Below are positions 1 through 8,706 of a stretch of 64,000 nucleotides of DNA, one piece after another. A program made the position numbers and the translations under genes. How positions within the stretch are numbered: the stretch's first letter is position 1; every line of letters starts with the position of its first letter. The notes under the pieces were generated by a model. It saw only the letters and a program-made list of their open reading frames with translations. It was not told where the DNA came from and searched no databases. Source of the DNA: Croceicoccus gelatinilyticus (GTDB lineage: Bacteria > Pseudomonadota > Alphaproteobacteria > Sphingomonadales > Sphingomonadaceae); the NCBI RefSeq assembly GCF_018398395.1, contig NZ_JAHCBF010000008.1, positions 1 to 64,000 of the forward strand. Reading direction: 5' to 3'.

Positions 1-15
1 AAATATCATATTTAA

Positions 16-273
16 GGGCAAAGCAAGGCCGTTGATTTCGTTGGATTTCTCATCTCACAATTAAGGGCTACGCGACAAGAGGAAAAGTGTCTTGCCCGGA
101 TCGCCCAGCTCACGGGCGACAAGCCGAACGGGACCAGCCGTATCGAGGAATCCGAAGCCGCGATCGAAATCTACGTGAATGTCGAAGGGGTCGAAGAGCC
201 GTGGCGGTGCCTTGGCTACAAGGACGGCTCAATTGGCGACGTTTCCTACACGGGTAGTGAAGGCGACCTTTGA
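16..273 (+). pseudogene. C-terminal remnant of a small conserved protein
   Basis: An open frame from an in-frame stop at 13-15 to TGA at 271-273 has no ATG, GTG or TTG start. Its translation from about codon 17 has the look of a C-terminal module found in many small alphaproteobacterial exported proteins: an EEKCLARI segment, a SEAAIEIYVNVEG strand, a PWRC motif, then VSYTGSEG close to the end. The first 60 bases are AT-richer and encode nothing resembling the expected N-terminus. I infer a gene cut or fused near position 60. A frameshifted gene whose start lies left of the window is equally possible. Confidence 0.45.
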
Positions 274-326
274 TCGACATCGCTGACATCGGAATCAACC
301 CGCGCTGCCGTCGATGGACGGACGCA

Positions 327-369
327 GTCGGCCCTGCATCGGGACCCCATTAACCGGTGCGGGGCCGAC
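327..369 (+). terminator. Hairpin downstream of the remnant gene
   Basis: Bases 327-342 pair with 354-369 over 16 positions, two of them G-U, around an 11-base loop, and CTAAATTTGTG follows. The stem is long, but the T tract is short. It probably ends transcripts from the left, or separates the remnant from the next small gene. Confidence 0.45.
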
Positions 370-407
370 CTAAATTTGTGTAGAAGAAGGGGGCAAACAG
401 AACGATC

Positions 408-644
408 ATGAAATGGTTCTTTTTCATATTTCTGGGTCTTTACGGGTTCGCTCTGCTTCTCTTCCTGATCGGCACCTTCGGATGGTTCGGCCAGGAAAAG
501 GATCCGCTTTCTGTTGTCTTTCTCATGCCTCTCGGATTGCCCTGGAATGTTCTGGCGGCTCGTGTCGGTATTTCCGGCTTTGCCTCTGCGGCACTGTCTC
601 CCGCCATCAACGCGGCGATCATCTACTGGTTCTGGAAGAAATAG
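408..644 (+). CDS. Small two-helix membrane protein, unknown function
   Basis: This encodes 78 residues. A strongly hydrophobic N-terminal segment (about residues 3-24, rich in Phe and Leu) and a second hydrophobic stretch (about 55-75, ending WFWKK) suggest two membrane spans. A purine-rich GAAGAAGGGGGC tract lies 15-25 bases upstream. I do not recognise the family. The next small gene starts 51 bases downstream on the same strand, so the two may be co-transcribed. Confidence 0.5.
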   Translation: MKWFFFIFLGLYGFALLLFLIGTFGWFGQEKDPLSVVFLMPLGLPWNVLAARVGISGFASAALSPAINAAIIYWFWKK

Positions 645-695
645 GGCCGGACGCCTGTGCCGAGATTTCCGACCTGACAAAGTGAAAGAAATACA

Positions 696-983
696 ATGAG
701 TAAGACCTGGACAGGTTTGCTGTGCCTTGTCGCCGGACTGGTCCTCGGATCTGTCGGCGGAACGGTACTGGCCGGAGGCACCTTGGCGGGTGCGGGCGCT
801 GCGGCCGGGATTACTACAGGCGTTTGCGCGACCATCCAGTCGGCTCGCAATGCCGATCTTCTGTCAGAGGCCGAGGCCGATACGCTGCTAGATCAGATGG
901 CAAAGGATTTCTCCAATAACAATATCGATGAAGGGGTGGCCGCAGATTCGGCCAAGGAATGTTCTGACTTCATGGCAAAATAG
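696..983 (+). CDS. Small exported or membrane-anchored hypothetical protein
   Basis: This encodes 95 residues. The N-terminal half (about residues 7-47) is a Gly/Ala/Val-rich hydrophobic stretch that could be one or two membrane passes or a long signal sequence. The C-terminal half is acidic and helical (LSEAEADTLLDQMAKDF), with Cys at about residues 44 and 89. AGTGAAAGAAATACAATG gives a weak purine-rich ribosome site. I do not recognise the family. The gene lies in a run of small plus-strand genes of unknown role. Confidence 0.5.
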   Translation: MSKTWTGLLCLVAGLVLGSVGGTVLAGGTLAGAGAAAGITTGVCATIQSARNADLLSEAEADTLLDQMAKDFSNNNIDEGVAADSAKECSDFMAK

Positions 984-1134
984 GCTGGTGATGGGGTTAT
1001 CAAGCTTCAGATCCACCGGCTCGAAATCAGTCGCCGCCCGCTATTCGCAGTGGCTCTTTCCACACGACCGATATTGAGACGCCACTTCAGTCGAAACGCT
1101 CTGCAAACCCGACAGCTTGCACCGGAACATAAAC

Positions 1135-1344
1135 ATGAAAGCGGCAAAAACTTTCCGTTTCCAATTCGGTAGCGGCGGCGAAGAAAGTGGCAGTTCGGAG
1201 TTCGAGGCCCTGGACTTTGCCATCGGCATCGACCGCTTGTCGCGCGAAACTGCAAGCGAGCATGCTTCGGTCTGGTACGGCAGCGCGTTCTTGGGAAATC
1301 TGGTCAAGGACGAGCAAGGGGTTTGGCGCCTTCAGAAGAGGTAG
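1135..1344 (+). CDS. Possible 69-residue hypothetical protein
   Basis: The frame runs from ATG 1135 to TAG 1342-1344; a TTG six codons upstream is less likely. The product is soluble and ends VWRLQKR. Codon use looks coding, with many third-position G/C codons, but there is no good Shine-Dalgarno sequence and I recognise no family. It may be real or chance. I see no gene in 1345-1572. Confidence 0.35.
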   Translation: MKAAKTFRFQFGSGGEESGSSEFEALDFAIGIDRLSRETASEHASVWYGSAFLGNLVKDEQGVWRLQKR

Positions 1345-1572
1345 CCTCCATAGAATGGCTGAATGGTCTGTGTACTCATTGTATGGCCAGACATGGTCAT
1401 GCCGCCTCAGTTGTGCAGCCATTCAACCCAATGGCAGTTTCACAAGCCTCGGCAGGGGGGAGGCAAAGGACTGTGCTGGGGCCATACGGCATACCTCAGC
1501 AGGGCGATGGAACCGAAATTATCCACTGATTTGAGTGCCCATTATTGTCCGGTCCGGTGCGCCAACTCTCCT

Positions 1573-2913
1573 TCAATCCGGCTGAGCGTGCCCTCGGCGG
1601 TATGCATCACCTTGACGGCTACGCATCGTGAGCGCTGCGAAACCTGACAGAAGCAGGTAGCAGGCGGCAGGGACCACGAACGCCTGCCCGAAACCCGACA
1701 GGTCCGCGACTTTGCCGGTCACTAGCGGCACGATCGCGCCGCCGACGATGGCGGTGCACAAAAGGCCGGATGTCGCTTCTGGATTGGCGGTCGAGCGCTC
1801 CAAAGTCAGTGTGAAGATCAGCGGGAACATAACCGCGTTGAACAGGCCGATACCCAGCGCCACGAATCCGGCAGCTACCCCGCCGTTCAGCACGATGAAG
1901 GCGCACATTGAAGCGGCTGTCACCGTAACGATGCCCAGCAATCTTGCCGCATCGAACCGCGCCAGCAGGAATGAGCCGATGGCGCGTCCGACCATCGCGC
2001 CTCCCCAATAGAATGCGACGGCCTTGCCGGCTTCCTGCAGGCTGACGCCGACAACCCCGTCACTTGCCATCGCGTGGCCCAGCAGGGGAACGGCGAAGGC
2101 AGCGTCGGATTGGCCCCAGATGTCCGGCGAATTCAGGAACAGCGCCATTTGCGTGCCGATTGCCACTTCGGCACCGACATAAAGGAAGAGCGCGCCGCTA
2201 CCGATCAGGGCCCAGCGTGCGGACAACGCGTCTTTCAGCAAGGCTATCATGCACTGCCCGCCCTTTGCAGGAGCAGCGCTGGTCAGAACCTTGCGCGACA
2301 GGAAGAAGAACGCGAGCAGGATGATGAGCAACCCGCAGATCCAGAAATAGGCCCGGTCAATTCCTGCGAGTGCTGCATCGCGTGCGGCAGGGGTGACGGC
2401 TTGTCCTTCGGTGACTTCGATCCCGTCAAGGAACAGGACCGCGCCAAGGTACGGGCCGATGAAAGTGCCGAAGGAATTGAAGGTCTGCGACAGGGTTAGC
2501 CGGAAATGGCTTCGCGACGGGTCGCCCAATGCAGCAGCCAAGGGGTTTGCCGCGACCTGCAGAACCGTGATGCCGCTGGCGAGGAGGAACAGGCCGACCA
2601 GAACGAAGGCGTAGCTGGCTACATTGGCTGCGCCCAGCATGACGCCGCAGGCTAGCACCATCGTGACAAGGGCCAGCAGGATCGCCCGGACCGCACCGTT
2701 TCGCGAAACGAGTGTCGCCGCAGGCATCGAAATCAGGCCGTAAGCGATGAAGAACGCAAAGGCCGACAACTGCGCTTCAACGTTGGACAGCTTGAAGATC
2801 CCCCTCACGGCTGCAACCAGCGGGTCGAGCATCGAGGTGATCAGACCCCAAGCAAAGAACAGGGTTGTCGTCGCGAGAAATGCGGCCCGCACGGTATTGG
2901 TCTGCTGTCTCAT
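1573..2913 (-). CDS. MFS sugar transporter, FHS (FucP/GluP-like) family
   Basis: A 446-residue inner-membrane protein with about 12 hydrophobic helices. The N-terminus (FFAWGLITSMLDPLVAAVR) and the segment VLQVAANPLAAALGDPS followed by LTLSQTFNSFGTFIGP are characteristic of the fucose/glucose/galactose:H+ symporters. It would import a hexose or related monosaccharide into the cytoplasm. It lies 176 bases downstream of the GH3 gene on the same strand, so it probably takes up the sugar that enzyme releases and shares its TetR control. The exact sugar cannot be read from the sequence. Confidence 0.85.
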   Translation of the reverse strand: MRQQTNTVRAAFLATTTLFFAWGLITSMLDPLVAAVRGIFKLSNVEAQLSAFAFFIAYGLISMPAATLVSRNGAVRAILLALVTMVLACGVMLGAANVASYAFVLVGLFLLASGITVLQVAANPLAAALGDPSRSHFRLTLSQTFNSFGTFIGPYLGAVLFLDGIEVTEGQAVTPAARDAALAGIDRAYFWICGLLIILLAFFFLSRKVLTSAAPAKGGQCMIALLKDALSARWALIGSGALFLYVGAEVAIGTQMALFLNSPDIWGQSDAAFAVPLLGHAMASDGVVGVSLQEAGKAVAFYWGGAMVGRAIGSFLLARFDAARLLGIVTVTAASMCAFIVLNGGVAAGFVALGIGLFNAVMFPLIFTLTLERSTANPEATSGLLCTAIVGGAIVPLVTGKVADLSGFGQAFVVPAACYLLLSGFAALTMRSRQGDAYRRGHAQPD

Positions 2914-3026
2914 GGATGCGATCCGGCCTTATTGCCTGCTGTTCGTTTCACGCATCGGCGCGCTGTTCGACAGATGCCGTCTATCCGCCTGCGTCTTGCG
3001 CCTGGGCTCCGCATCGCATGCTATCG

Positions 3027-3054
3027 CTGGGGAGGGGGCGATCCCCCGCCCCAG
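3027..3054. repeat. GC-rich inverted repeat between GH3 and MFS genes
   Basis: The arms CTGGGG-A-GGGGG (3027-3038) and CCCCC-G-CCCCAG (3043-3054) pair with one mismatch around the loop CGAT. No T run follows on either strand. It may stabilise an mRNA end or attenuate read-through from the GH3 gene to the transporter. Confidence 0.5.
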
Positions 3055-3089
3055 AACGACTTTGGCGTAAAGGCAGGAAAGCTGGCTGA

Positions 3090-5357
3090 TTACTGGCTCG
3101 CTTTCGTACCGACGCGATTGCCGCCTTCATCCAGCTCGATCCCTGCGTAAGAGACTGCGACCTGACGATCGGTGTCCGATGCATCTTGGCCGAGTGCGAA
3201 GGCATAGCTGCCCGCTTCTGCCGTCCAGCCATTGCCGTTCCATTCGGACAGGACGCGGGGATCGAACGTGACCCTGACTTCGGCAGATGCGCCTGGTGCC
3301 AGTTCGCGCTTGGCAAATCCGACGAGGCGCTGGCGCGTTTCTCCATCGACCGAGACGAGATAGACCTGCGCAACGTCTGCGCCAGCCCGATCGCCCACGT
3401 TTTTGATCGTGAAGCGGGCCGACAGGCTGCCGTTTTCGGCCCCCTCGATAGCAAGGTCACCATATTCGAATTCGGTGTAGCTCAGACCGTGGCCGAACGG
3501 GAAAAGCGGGGTGGCCCCCTGCTTCGCGAACCAGCGGTAGCCGACGTCGGAGCCTTCGATGTCGTAGTCCACGCTGATCTTCTGGCCCGGCGCACCCTTG
3601 CCGAAGAAGCTGGGGGTGATGTCGCCCTGTCCGTCGAGCACGGGGCGCGGTGTCTGATCGATGTCGGCGGGGAAGGTGATGGGAAGATGGCCCGACGGAT
3701 TGGTACGGCCCAGCAGCACCTCGGCAATGGCTTCGCCGCCACGGGCGCCGGGGTACCATGCCTCCACGATGGCGGCGACATCGTCCTTCCACGGCATCGT
3801 GACCGGCCCGCCGGTCTGCAGCACGACGATGGTATTCGGGTTTGCTGCCGCGACAGCCGCGATCAGCGCATCCTGAAAATCGGGGAGCGAGAGATCCGGC
3901 GCATCGAAGCCTTCGGTCATGAACTGGTCGGCAAAGACGATCGCAATATCCGCGCGGGATGCCAGCTGCGCCGCTTCGGATGCATAGCGTCCGTCGCGAA
4001 AGTCGATCTTTGCGTCAGGTGCCATCTCGCGCAGTGCAGCTAGCGGGGCCGAGCGGTTGAAGGCGGGATCGGTAAAGGAGGCGTAGGTGGCATGTTCTGC
4101 CCGCAGGCCCGGCTCTGTGATCGAGGGGCCTTCGTCTCCGAAAACGCGCGAGGAACCGCCGCCGACCATCGTTCCCGCATCGGCATGGCCGCCGATTACA
4201 GCGATCGATTCCACATCGGGGCCAAGCGGCAGGATGCCGTTCGGGTTGGAGAGAAGAACGATGCCTTCGCGCGCGACCTGCAGTGCGATCTCTTCGTTCG
4301 CAGCAGCGTCGACCGCAGTTTCAACCGGAAGGTTGGTGTCGAGCCCGTGGTCATAGATCGCATAAAGGACGCGGCGGGCCATTTCGCCAAGGCGCGCCGA
4401 CCAGGCCTCGTCCTGCTGCGCAGCCTCCAGCAGCGGTTCGCCAAGGAACAGACCTTCATCGAATTCCGCACCCGACTGTTGGTCCAGCCCGGCCATCGCG
4501 AAATCGAGCGATTCGACCGCGCCCCAGTCCGACATGACGAAGCCCTTGTAGCCCCAGTCATCGCGCAGCACATCGGTCAGCAGGTACTTGCTGTTGCAGC
4601 TGAGCGGTCCGTTGGTGGCGTTATAAGCGCACATGACGGCGCCGGGATTGCCGATCTCCATCGCGATTTCGAACGCAAGCAGGTCGCTTTCGCGGATGTT
4701 CGCGTCACTGATGCGCGCGTCCATGATCTGGCGGCCCGTTTCCTGCGGGTTGATGGCGAAATGCTTGATGGTCGAGATGATGTTGTTCGACTGAATGCCC
4801 CGGATCGCGGCACCGCCGAGCAGGCCCGAATGGAGCGGATCTTCGCCGAGATATTCGAAAGTGCGGCCATTGCGAACTTCGCGCATCAGGTTGATGCCGC
4901 CGGCCAGCAGGACGTTGAAGCCCTTGGCATGGGCTTCGGCCCCGATCATGCGGCCGCCTTCTTCCAGAAGATCCGCGTTCCACGTCGCACCTTGCGCGAT
5001 GGCGGAGGGAAGCTGCGTCGCGCCGCTGCCGCGCGCACCGTCGAGCCAGGTGACGCCCATGGTGGCGTCGGTTTCCCAAAGCGGCGGCACGTTCAGTCGC
5101 GGCACGCCGGGCACGAAGCCCGCACCCGTCCGCGCCTCTGCCGGCGGTTCACTACTAAGCAAAGGCATCGTGACATATCCGCGGGTCAGGCCGATCCGCT
5201 CTTCGTCGGTCATCTGCGCTTCGACTTGCCTTGCGCGCTCTTCGACTGGGTCGGTCGCCACTGCGTCGTCAGCCTGCGCAAGTGCGGGCGCCGCGCAAAC
5301 AAGTGAGACCGCAGGTATGGAAATGGCAGCAAGTAACCGATGCGTGGGAAGGCGCAT
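3090..5357 (-). CDS. Secreted glycoside hydrolase family 3 enzyme (beta-glucosidase type)
   Basis: The product is 755 residues from ATG 5357, which follows GGAGAAGTC. A start nine codons upstream would run into the operator and lacks a ribosome site. A signal peptide ends ALA-QA near residue 28. The GH3 (alpha/beta)8 domain comes next, with the nucleophile in MSDWGAV (Asp at about residue 277), then the (alpha/beta)6 sandwich and a C-terminal fibronectin III-like domain (IKNVGDRAGADVAQVYL). It should remove terminal beta-linked sugars from oligosaccharides or aryl glycosides in the periplasm. The FHS transporter follows and a TetR regulator is divergent, suggesting a substrate-inducible unit. 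Beta-xylosidase or another GH3 specificity is possible. Confidence 0.88.
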   Translation of the reverse strand: MRLPTHRLLAAISIPAVSLVCAAPALAQADDAVATDPVEERARQVEAQMTDEERIGLTRGYVTMPLLSSEPPAEARTGAGFVPGVPRLNVPPLWETDATMGVTWLDGARGSGATQLPSAIAQGATWNADLLEEGGRMIGAEAHAKGFNVLLAGGINLMREVRNGRTFEYLGEDPLHSGLLGGAAIRGIQSNNIISTIKHFAINPQETGRQIMDARISDANIRESDLLAFEIAMEIGNPGAVMCAYNATNGPLSCNSKYLLTDVLRDDWGYKGFVMSDWGAVESLDFAMAGLDQQSGAEFDEGLFLGEPLLEAAQQDEAWSARLGEMARRVLYAIYDHGLDTNLPVETAVDAAANEEIALQVAREGIVLLSNPNGILPLGPDVESIAVIGGHADAGTMVGGGSSRVFGDEGPSITEPGLRAEHATYASFTDPAFNRSAPLAALREMAPDAKIDFRDGRYASEAAQLASRADIAIVFADQFMTEGFDAPDLSLPDFQDALIAAVAAANPNTIVVLQTGGPVTMPWKDDVAAIVEAWYPGARGGEAIAEVLLGRTNPSGHLPITFPADIDQTPRPVLDGQGDITPSFFGKGAPGQKISVDYDIEGSDVGYRWFAKQGATPLFPFGHGLSYTEFEYGDLAIEGAENGSLSARFTIKNVGDRAGADVAQVYLVSVDGETRQRLVGFAKRELAPGASAEVRVTFDPRVLSEWNGNGWTAEAGSYAFALGQDASDTDRQVAVSYAGIELDEGGNRVGTKASQ

Positions 5358-5377
5358 GACTTCTCCAAAAATATAAT

Positions 5378-5391
5378 CAACCAATTGGTTG
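5378..5391. promoter_or_regulatory. 14-bp palindromic operator between GH3 and TetR genes
   Basis: CAACCAATTGGTTG is a perfect palindrome placed 21 bases upstream of the GH3 start, just above its ribosome site, in the divergent region with the TetR gene at 5503. Position and symmetry fit a TetR-family operator that would block GH3 transcription and perhaps autoregulate. A related imperfect site, AACCAAATGGTC, lies at 6208-6219 past the end of the TetR gene. Confidence 0.6.
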
Positions 5392-5502
5392 GTTTTTGGA
5401 TGGAGCAGCCCTTGGCGTCAACAGGGTATGCCAAATGCCGTTCAGCAAACCCCATGCATGTGACGGCTGGCGCGGTCTGATGCGCCGCGCTATCGCGTCG
5501 AA

Positions 5503-6129
5503 ATGCCGAGAAAACCTTCGAAACCCAGCCAGGCGCGGTCCGAGGAGACCAAGGCCCGGATTCTCCAAAAGGCGCGCGAAATCTTCGCAGAGCGGGGATT
5601 TAGCGGGGCGATCATCCGCGACATCGCGGCCGAAGCCGGTGCCACGCACTCGATGGTGATCTACCATTTCGGCAGCAAGGAGCAGCTTTGGCGAGAAGCG
5701 GTCAGGGACATGTTCCGCGTGCTCGACGAAGAAGTCGTCGTGATGCTGGAAGAAGAAGCCGAGCTGCCCCTGGTGGAACGCTTTCGGCGGGTCACGCGCC
5801 GGTACGTGCGATATTGCGCCAAGCATCCCGAACACGCACGGATCACGATTTCCGAAACGATCCGTGGCGGAGAGCGGCTGGCCTGGATGATCGATGAATT
5901 CGTCACCAAAAACCATGAAGGCGTTCTGCCGATGCTGGCCCAGTTGATGGACGAAGGGCACCTTCCGCGGATGCCGGTGCCGGCGATGCTCTATGCCTAT
6001 GTTGGCATGACGCAGATGCCTTTTCTGCTGGCTGCCGAATCGCGGTTAGCTACCGGATATGACCCGATGGATGACGCGGCGATCGATGCATATGCGGAAT
6101 CGGTCCTCGGACTGACCTTGCGCCCTTAA
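5503..6129 (+). CDS. TetR/AcrR-family transcriptional regulator
   Basis: This encodes 208 residues. The N-terminal helix-turn-helix is typical (KARILQKAREIFAERGF, DIAAEAGATHSMVIYHFGSKEQL, residues about 14-62), and a helical ligand-binding domain fills the rest. The N-terminus is basic and starts MPRKPSK. It is transcribed away from the secreted GH3 gene. The palindrome at 5378-5391 is the likely operator, so it probably represses the GH3-transporter unit until a sugar-derived ligand binds. The ligand is unknown. The start is ATG 5503 with only a weak ribosome site. Confidence 0.85.
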   Translation: MPRKPSKPSQARSEETKARILQKAREIFAERGFSGAIIRDIAAEAGATHSMVIYHFGSKEQLWREAVRDMFRVLDEEVVVMLEEEAELPLVERFRRVTRRYVRYCAKHPEHARITISETIRGGERLAWMIDEFVTKNHEGVLPMLAQLMDEGHLPRMPVPAMLYAYVGMTQMPFLLAAESRLATGYDPMDDAAIDAYAESVLGLTLRP

Positions 6130-6196
6130 TAATCCTCACGCCTGAGCCTGGGAAAAATGACACCCTGTTATTTCCGCTAGGTCATCGGCTGCGCCA

Positions 6197-6219
6197 TTGA
6201 CAAAATAAACCAAATGGTC
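6197..6219 (+). promoter_or_regulatory. TTGACA box overlapping a TetR-operator-like site
   Basis: TTGACA at 6197-6202 matches a sigma70 -35 box, and AACCAAATGGTC (6208-6219) differs from the 5379-5390 palindrome core at two positions. No good -10 hexamer lies 16-18 bases downstream, so a promoter here is only a guess. Confidence 0.25.
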
Positions 6220-6265
6220 GAATTGGGCGCCGCGCCTGGTCTCACGCCTTACGGGATCAGGGGCG

Positions 6266-6289
6266 CTATTCGGCGTCCGCGCCGAATAG
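6266..6289. repeat. Perfect 10-bp inverted repeat
   Basis: CTATTCGGCG (6266-6275) and CGCCGAATAG (6280-6289) flank TCCG, and ATTTCTG follows. It folds into a stable hairpin and may be a weak terminator for the TetR gene or part of a structured RNA. Confidence 0.6.
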
Positions 6290-6369
6290 ATTTCTGATGG
6301 TCAAACCTCTCTCTCCAAGACTCATCAGATTTCCTGCGCGAACCACGCGACCCTCGCGCGGGATCCAAA

Positions 6370-6417
6370 GCAGGAGCCCGGCTATCCCCCCATCCCCCCT
6401 ACCAGCCGGGCTCCTGC
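6370..6417. repeat. Perfect 14-bp inverted repeat with C-rich loop
   Basis: GCAGGAGCCCGGCT (6370-6383) is matched exactly by AGCCGGGCTCCTGC (6404-6417) around a 20-base pyrimidine-rich loop with two runs of six C. GGATCC flanks both sides at some distance. It could be a REP-type element, a bidirectional barrier between the convergent genes, or part of an RNA. Confidence 0.65.
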
Positions 6418-6442
6418 GATCGGGATCCGGTTCGCAGCGACA

Positions 6443-6462
6443 GCGCCAGGCGCAGTTTTTTT
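6443..6462 (+). terminator. Short GCGC hairpin followed by seven T
   Basis: GCGC-CAG-GCGC (6443-6453), then AG and TTTTTTT (6456-6462). The stem is short, but the T run is the longest in this interval, consistent with a plus-strand intrinsic terminator for the TetR transcript or a small RNA. Confidence 0.4.
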
Positions 6463-6582
6463 CAGCAGACCACTGGCTAGCGGACGCGGGCGGACGGGCC
6501 GCGAAACCGCAGCGGGTTCAAGCAATGTTGGCTCATCAGGCTTATGCCCGGCCACCGACCGGACATGCGCCTGTGTTGACCG

Positions 6583-8691
6583 TCAGAAACGGACCTTCGC
6601 GCTAACCGATGCGTTCAGCGGCTTGGCAGGCTGGATGTTGTTGTCGCCGTGCGCGCTGGGATAGTAATCCTCGTCAAACAGGTTCTCGACGTTCACCTGC
6701 AGCGCGACGTTCGGGCTGACATCGAAATAGCCAGCAAGATCGACGCGGGTGTAGGACGGCAGCTTCACCGCATTGCTCAGCGAGGCATACTGGCTGGATG
6801 CGTGCACGATGCCCCCGCCGATGCCGAAGCGGGGCGAGAAGTCGTAGCGCGTCCACGCGGTGAAGTGATGGTCGGGCACTTGCTCGAGGATGGTTCCAGC
6901 CTCGGTGCTGCCGACGCGTGAACGGACCTTGCCGTCGAGATAGCTGTAGCCGATGTTCGCGTTCCAGCCGGGAGCCAGTTCACCAGCCAGCTGCGCCTCG
7001 AACCCGCGCGTACGGGTCTTGCCGGTCAGGATGACAAAGCCCGGATTGTCGGGGTCGGTCGTCTGGCGGTTGGACCGTTCAAGCTGAAACACGGCCGCGG
7101 TCAGCAGCAGTTCCGGGCGCGGCGACCACTTGATGCCGGCCTCGATGTTCTCAAACTTTTCAGGCGCAAGCTCTGCCGACGTCGGGCTCAGCAGGACGAA
7201 CTGATCACCGGCTTGCGGCAGGAAGCTTTCCGAATAGCTGGCATAAAGCGAAAGCTCTTCCTGCGGCTTCACCACGACGCCAAGACGCGGGCTCCACTTT
7301 TCGTCCTTGCGCGATGCTGGCGTGTCGCTGACGAGGTTCACGGTTTCGAGATCGAAGCTTTCAAACCGTACGCCGCCGATGATCTGGACGAACTCGCCCA
7401 GCTCGATCTGGTCCTGCACATAGGCGGACAGGACAGTCAGTTCCGACGCGCGGTCGCGGGCCAGCGGTTCGAGGAAGAACGCCGGAACGTTGATCTCGTC
7501 TGCCAGCGGCACGCTTGTCGAGGTGGGCCCGTCGACAGAACCGAAGTGAACGACATCGCGCGGATTGCCGGTTTCCTGACGGATGACTTCGAAACCAGCG
7601 AGAAGCGTGTGGCCGATGCCGCCGGTGTCGCCCTGCCAGACCAGGTTGCCCTGGCCAATCCAGTTGCGGCGCGTGGTCGCATCGCGATAGCCGGACAGCG
7701 AAACCGTGTCTCCGTCGGTGCCCGAAGGGACGATGTTGGCATAGACCTTGTCGTAGTCAGCGAACTGACCACTGACGTTCACGCTCAGCGCGTCGGAGAA
7801 ATCATGCTCGACGCGGGCACGCGCGATGTGGACCTGCGCGCTGGCTTCGTTGAAGCCGGGCTGGCCGAAGAACGTCTTGTCATAACCCGTCAGCGGCGCA
7901 CCGTTCAGCGAGGGTACGCCGCGATCGGTCACACGCTCGTCATCGTCGTAGCTATAGCCGAGGATAACACGCGTATCGTCGCCCGGTTCAAGCGTGACGG
8001 TCGGGCTGATGCCGAAGAAGCGCCCTTCGTATTCGTTGCGGTGGCTGTCGAATTCCTCGTACGTCGCGTTGAGACGCGCGGCCGCAATCATCGACAGCGG
8101 CTGGTTCACGTCTGCGGACAGCGACCATGCGCCGAACGTATCGACTGCACTCTCCGCCGAAACGAAGGCGGTATCCGCACGGGCGGTCTTGCTGACGCGG
8201 TTGATCGCACCGCCGCCCGCTCCGCGACCGAAGATCAGGGCGCTGGCGCCTTTCAGCACTTCGACACGCTCGATATTGTAGAGCGAGCGATAGTACTGCG
8301 CATCGTCGCGCAGTCCGTTGAGGTAGAAGTCGGCCGTGCTCTCCTGACCGCGGATGAAAACCTCGTCACGGTGGCCTTCGCCCGATTCCAGAGAGACACC
8401 GGCGACGAAGCGAAGTGCGTCGTTCAACTGGCTGACGCCCTGGTCATCGATCTGGTCGCGCGTGATGACCGAAACGGTCTGCGGGACATCGATCATCGGC
8501 GTCGGTGTCTTTGTCGCGCTGGACCCGTCTTCAAGGGCGTAGCCATCACGGTCGGCAGAGACGACGATTTCCTGCGGGAGATAAGAGCGGCGATCACCGT
8601 CATCCTGCGCAAACGCCGGAAATGCAGCCAGCGCCGACGCAAGCATAAGCGACGTGCGGATGGAGCATGCGGAAAAGCGGCGAACAGACAT
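6583..8691 (-). CDS. TonB-dependent siderophore receptor
   Basis: The product is 702 residues from ATG 8691, preceded by GGGAGGTTCTG. A longer frame to 8724 would overlap the Fur-like box. A signal peptide ends AFPAFAQ; the plug domain includes DVPQTVSVITRDQI and the barrel ends in SAKVRF with the usual terminal Phe. Plug and barrel resemble ferric hydroxamate/catecholate receptors (FhuE/FoxA/Fiu type). It would bring Fe3+-siderophore across the outer membrane using TonB-ExbBD energy. The two Fur-like sites upstream support iron repression. The siderophore cannot be assigned. Confidence 0.88.
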   Translation of the reverse strand: MSVRRFSACSIRTSLMLASALAAFPAFAQDDGDRRSYLPQEIVVSADRDGYALEDGSSATKTPTPMIDVPQTVSVITRDQIDDQGVSQLNDALRFVAGVSLESGEGHRDEVFIRGQESTADFYLNGLRDDAQYYRSLYNIERVEVLKGASALIFGRGAGGGAINRVSKTARADTAFVSAESAVDTFGAWSLSADVNQPLSMIAAARLNATYEEFDSHRNEYEGRFFGISPTVTLEPGDDTRVILGYSYDDDERVTDRGVPSLNGAPLTGYDKTFFGQPGFNEASAQVHIARARVEHDFSDALSVNVSGQFADYDKVYANIVPSGTDGDTVSLSGYRDATTRRNWIGQGNLVWQGDTGGIGHTLLAGFEVIRQETGNPRDVVHFGSVDGPTSTSVPLADEINVPAFFLEPLARDRASELTVLSAYVQDQIELGEFVQIIGGVRFESFDLETVNLVSDTPASRKDEKWSPRLGVVVKPQEELSLYASYSESFLPQAGDQFVLLSPTSAELAPEKFENIEAGIKWSPRPELLLTAAVFQLERSNRQTTDPDNPGFVILTGKTRTRGFEAQLAGELAPGWNANIGYSYLDGKVRSRVGSTEAGTILEQVPDHHFTAWTRYDFSPRFGIGGGIVHASSQYASLSNAVKLPSYTRVDLAGYFDVSPNVALQVNVENLFDEDYYPSAHGDNNIQPAKPLNASVSAKVRF

Positions 8692-8706
8692 CAGAACCTC
8701 CCGAGG

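Larger units (their letters stand above)
6130..6582. other. Noncoding region with several inverted repeats
   Basis: This 453-base interval lies between the convergent TetR gene and TonB receptor. No convincing coding frame is present. It holds a TTGACA hexamer (6197-6202), an operator-like site, two perfect inverted repeats and a GC hairpin with seven T residues, listed separately. Together these could bound a roughly 250-nt small RNA or be an extended TetR 3' end. Confidence 0.5.

Noticed and set aside
6297-6605. Plus-strand 102-codon frame over the inverted repeats
   Set aside because: Low-complexity Arg/Pro/Ser translation, spans both the hairpin and T run, and overlaps the receptor end.
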